Positions 6,330 through 9,598 of a stretch of DNA of 9,598 nt are shown here, one piece after another. The translations under genes were made by a program, and so were the position numbers. Location: assembly GCA_005882445.1 (NCBI GenBank), contig VBAN01000186.1:1-9598 (forward strand), given 5' to 3'. The notes under the pieces were generated by a model, which did no database searches, was not told the origin of the DNA, and saw only the letters and a program-made list of their open reading frames with translations. The stretch is from Candidatus Segetimicrobium genomatis (GTDB lineage: Bacteria; Sysuimicrobiota; Sysuimicrobiia; Sysuimicrobiales; Segetimicrobiaceae). Within the stretch, counting starts at the first letter, position 1; each line of letters starts with the position of its first letter.

Positions 6330-7172
6330 CTAGCCTTTGACCGCTCCCGCGGTCAGCCCGGACACATAGTGGTCGAGGAACAACGAGAACAGGATCACCA
6401 CCGGCAGCGACGCGACGAGGGCCCCGGCCATCAAGGAGCCCCAGTAGAAGACGTCCCCGCGAATCAGGTCGACGACCACCCCGGCCGTCACGGTCTTGAG
6501 GCTGGTCGTGGAGATGAAGGTCAGCGCGTAGATGAACTCGCCCCAGGCGAGCGTGAAGCCGAACAGCGTCGCGGTGATGATCCCCGGGCGCGCCAGCGGG
6601 AGCACGATACGCCGCAGCGCGGCGAGGCGGGTGCAGCCGTCGACCAGCGCGCTTTCCTCCAGGTCCCGGGGGATGCTGTTGAGGTACGCCGTCAGCATCC
6701 AGGTGATGAAGGGCGTCATGAACGCGGGGTAGGTCACGATGAGCGACCACAGCGTATTGGCGATGTGCAGCACGGAGACGAGGCGCGCCAGGGGAAGGAA
6801 CAGCAGCGTGGTCGGCAGCAGATAGATGATGAACACGAACGTCGACACGCCCTCCGCGTATCGGAAGCGCAGGCGGGCCAGCGCATAGGCCGCCAGCAGG
6901 GCCAGCACCACCGACGCGGCCGTGGAGACCACGGCGACGATGATGGAGTTCCGCAGCCACAGCGGAAAGGGGCTCTGGGCGAACAGGTACTGGTAGTGCT
7001 CCCACGTGATCCCGGCCCGGATCAGGAACGGGTTCTGCGAGAGGTCGTACAGCTCGTTGTTCTTCTTGAGCGACGTGACCAGCATCCAGGCGAACGGGAA
7101 GAGCGCAAACACAACGAACGGGGCTGCCGTCAGGTAGGCCGTGAGCGCGCGCCGGGCCGGGGACCTCACCAC
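6330..7172 (-). CDS. CUT1 ABC transporter permease, MalG-type
   Basis: Inner-membrane permease of the first CUT1 importer, 280 residues and full length. Hydrophobic segments lie at about 11-34, 75-99, 109-135, 141-163, 199-219 and 245-265. The EAA loop is intact (E173, A175, D178-G179, IVLP at 189-192), and the protein ends SGLTAGAVKG, typical of MalG-like subunits. Two adjacent GTG codons can serve as start (7172 and 7169). GGAGG at 7181-7185 is 8 bases from the first and 11 from the second, so 7172 is preferred, although 7169 forms a GTGA overlap with the stop of the upstream permease (7168-7166). Either way the two permeases are translationally coupled. Confidence 0.92.
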   Translation of the reverse strand: MVRSPARRALTAYLTAAPFVVFALFPFAWMLVTSLKKNNELYDLSQNPFLIRAGITWEHYQYLFAQSPFPLWLRNSIIVAVVSTAASVVLALLAAYALARLRFRYAEGVSTFVFIIYLLPTTLLFLPLARLVSVLHIANTLWSLIVTYPAFMTPFITWMLTAYLNSIPRDLEESALVDGCTRLAALRRIVLPLARPGIITATLFGFTLAWGEFIYALTFISTTSLKTVTAGVVVDLIRGDVFYWGSLMAGALVASLPVVILFSLFLDHYVSGLTAGAVKG

Positions 7173-8107
7173 TGCCAGGTCCTCCGCATCAGGCGCGCCT
7201 GCACGGTCGTCGCCAGCAGGAGCGCCGGGAAGAGGTACAGGGAGATGGCGGCCCCATTGCCGAGGTCGCCGGTGGCGAGCCCCAGTCTAAACGCGAGCGT
7301 GGACAGGACCTGTGTGGTGTTCATGGGGCCGCCGTGCGTGAGCACGAAGATCGTGGCAAAGTCGCTGCTGGTCATGACGACAGAGAACAGCACCACCGTC
7401 GCAATGACCGGGCGAAGGAGCGGCAGCGTGATCCGCCGGACCCGCCCGAGGGCCCCCACCCCGTCGACGGTCGCGGCCTCGTACAACTCCTGCGGGATCG
7501 TCACGAGGCCGGCCAGGAACGTGATCCCGAAGAACGGGAGGCCGGACCACACGTTGACCAGGACGACCGCGAACCGCGCCAGCCGGGGTGTCCCCAGCCA
7601 GCCGATCGGCCCCGAGATCAGGTGGAGGTGCATGAGCACCCAGTTGAACACGCTGAACGTGGAGTCGAACATCCACGTCCAGGCGAGGACGCTGAGCGAG
7701 ATCGGGGCCACCCAGGGAACGAGCACGGCGCTGCGGATCCATTTCATTCCGGGAGCCCGCTGGGCCAGGACGAACGCGAGCACGAGCCCGAGCGCGAGCT
7801 TGACCGCGACGGCGGACACGGTGTAGAGGACCGTGTTCCACAGGGTCAGGGCGAAGATCGCGGTGTGCGGGAGACGCAGAAAATTCGCGAGGCCGACGAA
7901 TCGACCCGGGGCGCCCACCTGCGCGGTGGTCATGCTCAGGTAGAGCGCGTAGAGCAGCGGGTAGACGGCAAGCAGCCCCAGCAGGAGGAGCGTCGGCGCC
8001 AGCATGCCCCAGGCGACCGTCGACTCCGCCCCCAGCCCCGGGCGGCGCAGGCGGCGCGGGAACACCTGGGGGCGGCGGACCGCGGACTCCGTGACGTCAT
8101 CCCCCAT
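7166..8107 (-). CDS. CUT1 ABC transporter permease, MalF-type
   Basis: Inner-membrane permease of the first CUT1 importer, 313 residues. An arginine-rich cytoplasmic N-terminus (about 11-22) is followed by hydrophobic segments at about 33-58, 90-115, 127-147, 178-202, 234-258 and 288-305. The EAA loop is complete (E210-A-A, D215-G216, ITLP at 226-229) and is followed by the VLTHGGP motif typical of MalF-like proteins. This makes it the useful internal standard for the damaged permease at 1517-2354. The ATG at 8107 lies 43 bases after the regulator's stop; I see only a weak Shine-Dalgarno. Its partner is the MalG-type permease, whose start overlaps its stop codon. Confidence 0.92.
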   Translation of the reverse strand: MGDDVTESAVRRPQVFPRRLRRPGLGAESTVAWGMLAPTLLLLGLLAVYPLLYALYLSMTTAQVGAPGRFVGLANFLRLPHTAIFALTLWNTVLYTVSAVAVKLALGLVLAFVLAQRAPGMKWIRSAVLVPWVAPISLSVLAWTWMFDSTFSVFNWVLMHLHLISGPIGWLGTPRLARFAVVLVNVWSGLPFFGITFLAGLVTIPQELYEAATVDGVGALGRVRRITLPLLRPVIATVVLFSVVMTSSDFATIFVLTHGGPMNTTQVLSTLAFRLGLATGDLGNGAAISLYLFPALLLATTVQARLMRRTWQW

Positions 8108-8150
8108 GGGCCGTTGCCGCCGGATGGGACGGGGTCACCTTCCGGGGCCG

Positions 8151-8840
8151 TCAGGAGTCCAGAAGATCACGAGAGACGCCCTCGAGGTGGCGCCGCATCT
8201 GCTCGCGCGCGCCCGGCGCATCGCGCCTGGCGATCGCCGCCACCATGTTCCGGTGCTCCTGCACGTACCGTCCGACCCGGCTTCGCTCGTTGCCGGACAT
8301 GCCCTCGACGAGGCGAAAAAAAAGTTCCTGCTGCAGGTCCCACAGGTAGGCGACGAGATCGGTGAGCACCGCGTTCCGGGTCACCCCCGTGAGGCCCACG
8401 TGGAAGAGGCGGTCCGCGTCGCCGTGGTACTGTCCGGCATCCACCTCGGCCTTGAACGCGCTCACCGTGCCCTCGAGCATCGCGAGCTCGGTCTCATCGC
8501 GCTGCACGGCCACCTGCTCGATCACCGGGCACTCAATGAGCAGGCGGGTCTGCAGGATGTCGGACGGGGGCCGTCCCTGAACGGCCGTCACGTCGAGAGC
8601 CGCATCCGGCGGGCGCTTGACGAACCACCCTTCTCCGACCCGCCCTTCGACGACGTCGAGGAGTTCGAGGGCTACGAGGGCTTCCCGGACCGGCGCGCGG
8701 CTGACGTGGAGACGCTGAGCCAGTTCGCGTTCGGGGGGCAGGCGATCCCCGGGGTGGTATTCGCCCTTTTGGATCAGCTGTTTGAGCTGGCCCACGATGA
8801 GCGAGTACAGCTTGGTTGTCTTGACGGGCAGGATTGGCAT
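8151..8840 (-). CDS. GntR-family transcriptional regulator, FadR subfamily (FCD domain)
   Basis: Probable local repressor of the downstream importer and enzyme genes, 229 residues, a normal length for the subfamily. An N-terminal winged helix-turn-helix spans about residues 8-76, with the GntR signature PGDRLPPERELAQRL at 30-44, VSRAPVREAL at 46-55 and the wing near 63-75. The C-terminal FCD domain (about 95-225) has the expected metal-site residues D143 and H147 (DRLFH), H196 (QEHR) and H218 (RRHL), so it should bind a metal and sense a small organic acid, as FCD regulators usually do. It is the first gene of the run and lies 43 bases before the first permease. A FadR-type palindrome is centred about 69 bases upstream of its ATG, consistent with autoregulation of the whole operon. 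The effector is unknown, but the imported substrate or its enolase-family product is the natural candidate. Confidence 0.93.
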   Translation of the reverse strand: MPILPVKTTKLYSLIVGQLKQLIQKGEYHPGDRLPPERELAQRLHVSRAPVREALVALELLDVVEGRVGEGWFVKRPPDAALDVTAVQGRPPSDILQTRLLIECPVIEQVAVQRDETELAMLEGTVSAFKAEVDAGQYHGDADRLFHVGLTGVTRNAVLTDLVAYLWDLQQELFFRLVEGMSGNERSRVGRYVQEHRNMVAAIARRDAPGAREQMRRHLEGVSRDLLDS

Positions 8841-8903
8841 CTACGGGGAGCCCCCCTCGTGCTCCTTCGTAGCGCGGTTTGGCTCAGCAATCAGGGTATC
8901 TTA

Positions 8904-8914
8904 TGGTCTGACCA
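8904..8914. promoter_or_regulatory. Putative FadR-type GntR operator
   Basis: TGGTCTGACCA is a perfect inverted repeat of two 5-base arms around one central base. It matches the TGGTCnGACCA core known for FadR-subfamily regulators such as E. coli FadR. It lies 63 bases upstream of the GntR gene, the only regulator in view. On the minus strand a weak -10-like TAAGAT (8903-8898) abuts it, so a bound repressor would block initiation there. I could not find a convincing -35 hexamer. Confidence 0.6.
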
Positions 8915-8975
8915 CTTCTGAGGCGCTCTGACGGAGTCCTTCGATCAAATGTATGTTCGATGGGTTCCTGGTATC

Positions 8976-8999
8976 GGGGGGCGGGGTTCCGGGGCGGGG
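8976..8999 (+). repeat. G-run cluster with G-quadruplex potential after the TPR gene
   Basis: On the plus strand four G-runs of 6, 4, 4 and 4 bases are separated by loops of 1, 4 and 1 bases. The unit GGGGCGGGG occurs twice (8978-8986 and 8991-8999), 13 bases apart. The cluster begins one base past the stop codon of the TPR gene. The G-rich strand is the template for the minus-strand genes, so a folded quadruplex could slow polymerase leaving the TPR gene. That effect is inferred. I see no ordinary hairpin-plus-U-run terminator in the gap. Confidence 0.55.
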
Positions 9000-9000
9000 C

Positions 9001-9598
9001 TTAGGTGGCTTGGCTCGCCTTCAGTTCATGGAGTGCCCGAGCGAGGTACGGGGCTGCCGCTGAGGGCCGTTTGTGCTCCAGCAGCAACTCGCCGAGCGCA
9101 TTACAGGCCTGTCCAACATCGGTACCCATCCCAAGAGACTCGAACGCGGTGATCGCCAGCTTGTAGCAGCGCACCGCCTCCGCGACCTGGCCCATCGCCG
9201 ACCGCAGACGCGCCCTGGCCAGATGGATGCGGGCGATCTCTGTGACATCCTGGAATTTCTTGGCCAATCTCTCGGCTTCCGCCAGGGCCTTTTCAGCGTC
9301 GGGGAATGCGCGCTTGGCGGTGAGCGCGCGGCCCAGCTCGGTGAGTGACCGTTCGCGGCCTGCATCGTCGCCGGTTCGCTCCCCGACGCGCAGGCTCTCC
9401 TCGAGGTGGGTAATCGCTTTGTCGACTTCTCCGCGCGCCAGCAAGGTGATGCCGATGCTCGTATGGGTCCAGCCTGAGAGGCGGGTGGCCTGCAGGACCC
9501 CGAAGAGGTTCTCAGCCCGCGTGAGGTTGGAGAGGGCCGTGTCGTAGTCGCCCCGCTCCCGGTTGGTCACGCCGAGCTGCAGATACACGAGACCGAGC
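9001..9598 (-). CDS. Tetratricopeptide-repeat protein, C-terminal part (partial)
   Basis: About 198 residues are visible, open to the right edge. The apparent GTG start at 9588 is an internal Val codon: the frame continues upstream as LGLVYLQLGV, itself a TPR helix. I count five TPR-like units of about 39-40 residues, with the usual small and aromatic positions (LGVTNRERGDYDTALSNLTRAE, IGITLLARGEVDKAITHLEESL, LGRALTAKRAFPDAEKAL, ARARLRSAMGQVAEAVRCYKLA, LGELLLEHKRPSAAAPYLARAL). The repeats form a helical scaffold for protein-protein contacts. Long-unit TPR arrays of this sort are often the C-terminal half of signalling or transcription regulators, but no effector domain is in view and I cannot assign a role. 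The stop is TAA at 9003-9001. The 160-base gap to the GntR gene and the operator there suggest that it belongs to a separate transcription unit. Confidence 0.82.
   Translation of the reverse strand, partial: LGLVYLQLGVTNRERGDYDTALSNLTRAENLFGVLQATRLSGWTHTSIGITLLARGEVDKAITHLEESLRVGERTGDDAGRERSLTELGRALTAKRAFPDAEKALAEAERLAKKFQDVTEIARIHLARARLRSAMGQVAEAVRCYKLAITAFESLGMGTDVGQACNALGELLLEHKRPSAAAPYLARALHELKASQAT

Noticed and set aside
8940..8961. Direct repeat TTCGAT at 8940-8945 and 8956-8961 as an operator pair.
   Set aside because: The unit is only six bases, the flanks show no dyad, and no regulator family is known to me with this spacing.
1..9598. CRISPR array, tRNA or rRNA genes, insertion sequence or phage genes.
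   Set aside because: I found no regularly spaced repeats, no RNA gene signatures, no transposase or integrase motifs, and no terminal inverted repeats. The window is almost fully coding on one strand.

Overview
The window is a GC-rich bacterial segment. Every gene I can support lies on the minus strand, so transcription runs from high to low coordinates. Both solute-binding proteins have export signals without a lipobox cysteine, one Tat-type and one Sec-type. This fits a periplasm, so a diderm envelope, better than a Gram-positive cell. GC content and gene style resemble uncultured soil or sediment lineages. I cannot name a phylum from sequence alone.

Layout in transcription order: (1) 9598-9001, the C-terminal part of a tetratricopeptide-repeat protein, cut by the window edge. 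(2) 9000-8841, the only sizeable intergenic stretch (160 bases). It holds a G-quadruplex-type G-run cluster next to the TPR stop codon and a perfect FadR-type palindrome upstream of the next gene. (3) 8840-8151, a GntR/FadR-family (FCD domain) regulator. (4) 8107-5003, a CUT1-type ABC importer in the order permease, permease, Tat-exported binding protein. (5) 4997-4966, a strong GC hairpin. (6) 4950-3864, an enolase-superfamily (mandelate racemase subgroup) enzyme carrying a frameshift. (7) 3804-705, a second CUT1 importer in the order binding protein, permease (frameshifted, with part of the EAA loop missing), permease. (8) 702-1, the N-terminal half of a glycine/sarcosine/betaine reductase component B (GrdB)-like protein running off the left edge.

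From the regulator to the GrdB-like gene, spacing is short or overlapping (43, -7, 49, 52, 59, 58, -4 bases, then almost none). This looks like one regulator-led catabolic operon: two importers bring in related small organic substrates, probably sugar acids or amino-acid-like compounds. The enolase-family enzyme would transform one of them, and a GrdB-type reductase would sit at the end. No ATP-binding subunit is visible for either importer.

Two adjacent genes carry small frame-breaking lesions. One makes the two downstream permeases appear as a single 549-residue open frame, which is an artefact. The GrdB-like gene also lacks a recognisable start codon. Either the locus is decaying or the assembled sequence has lost short pieces. 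This is the main thing to check before using these gene models.
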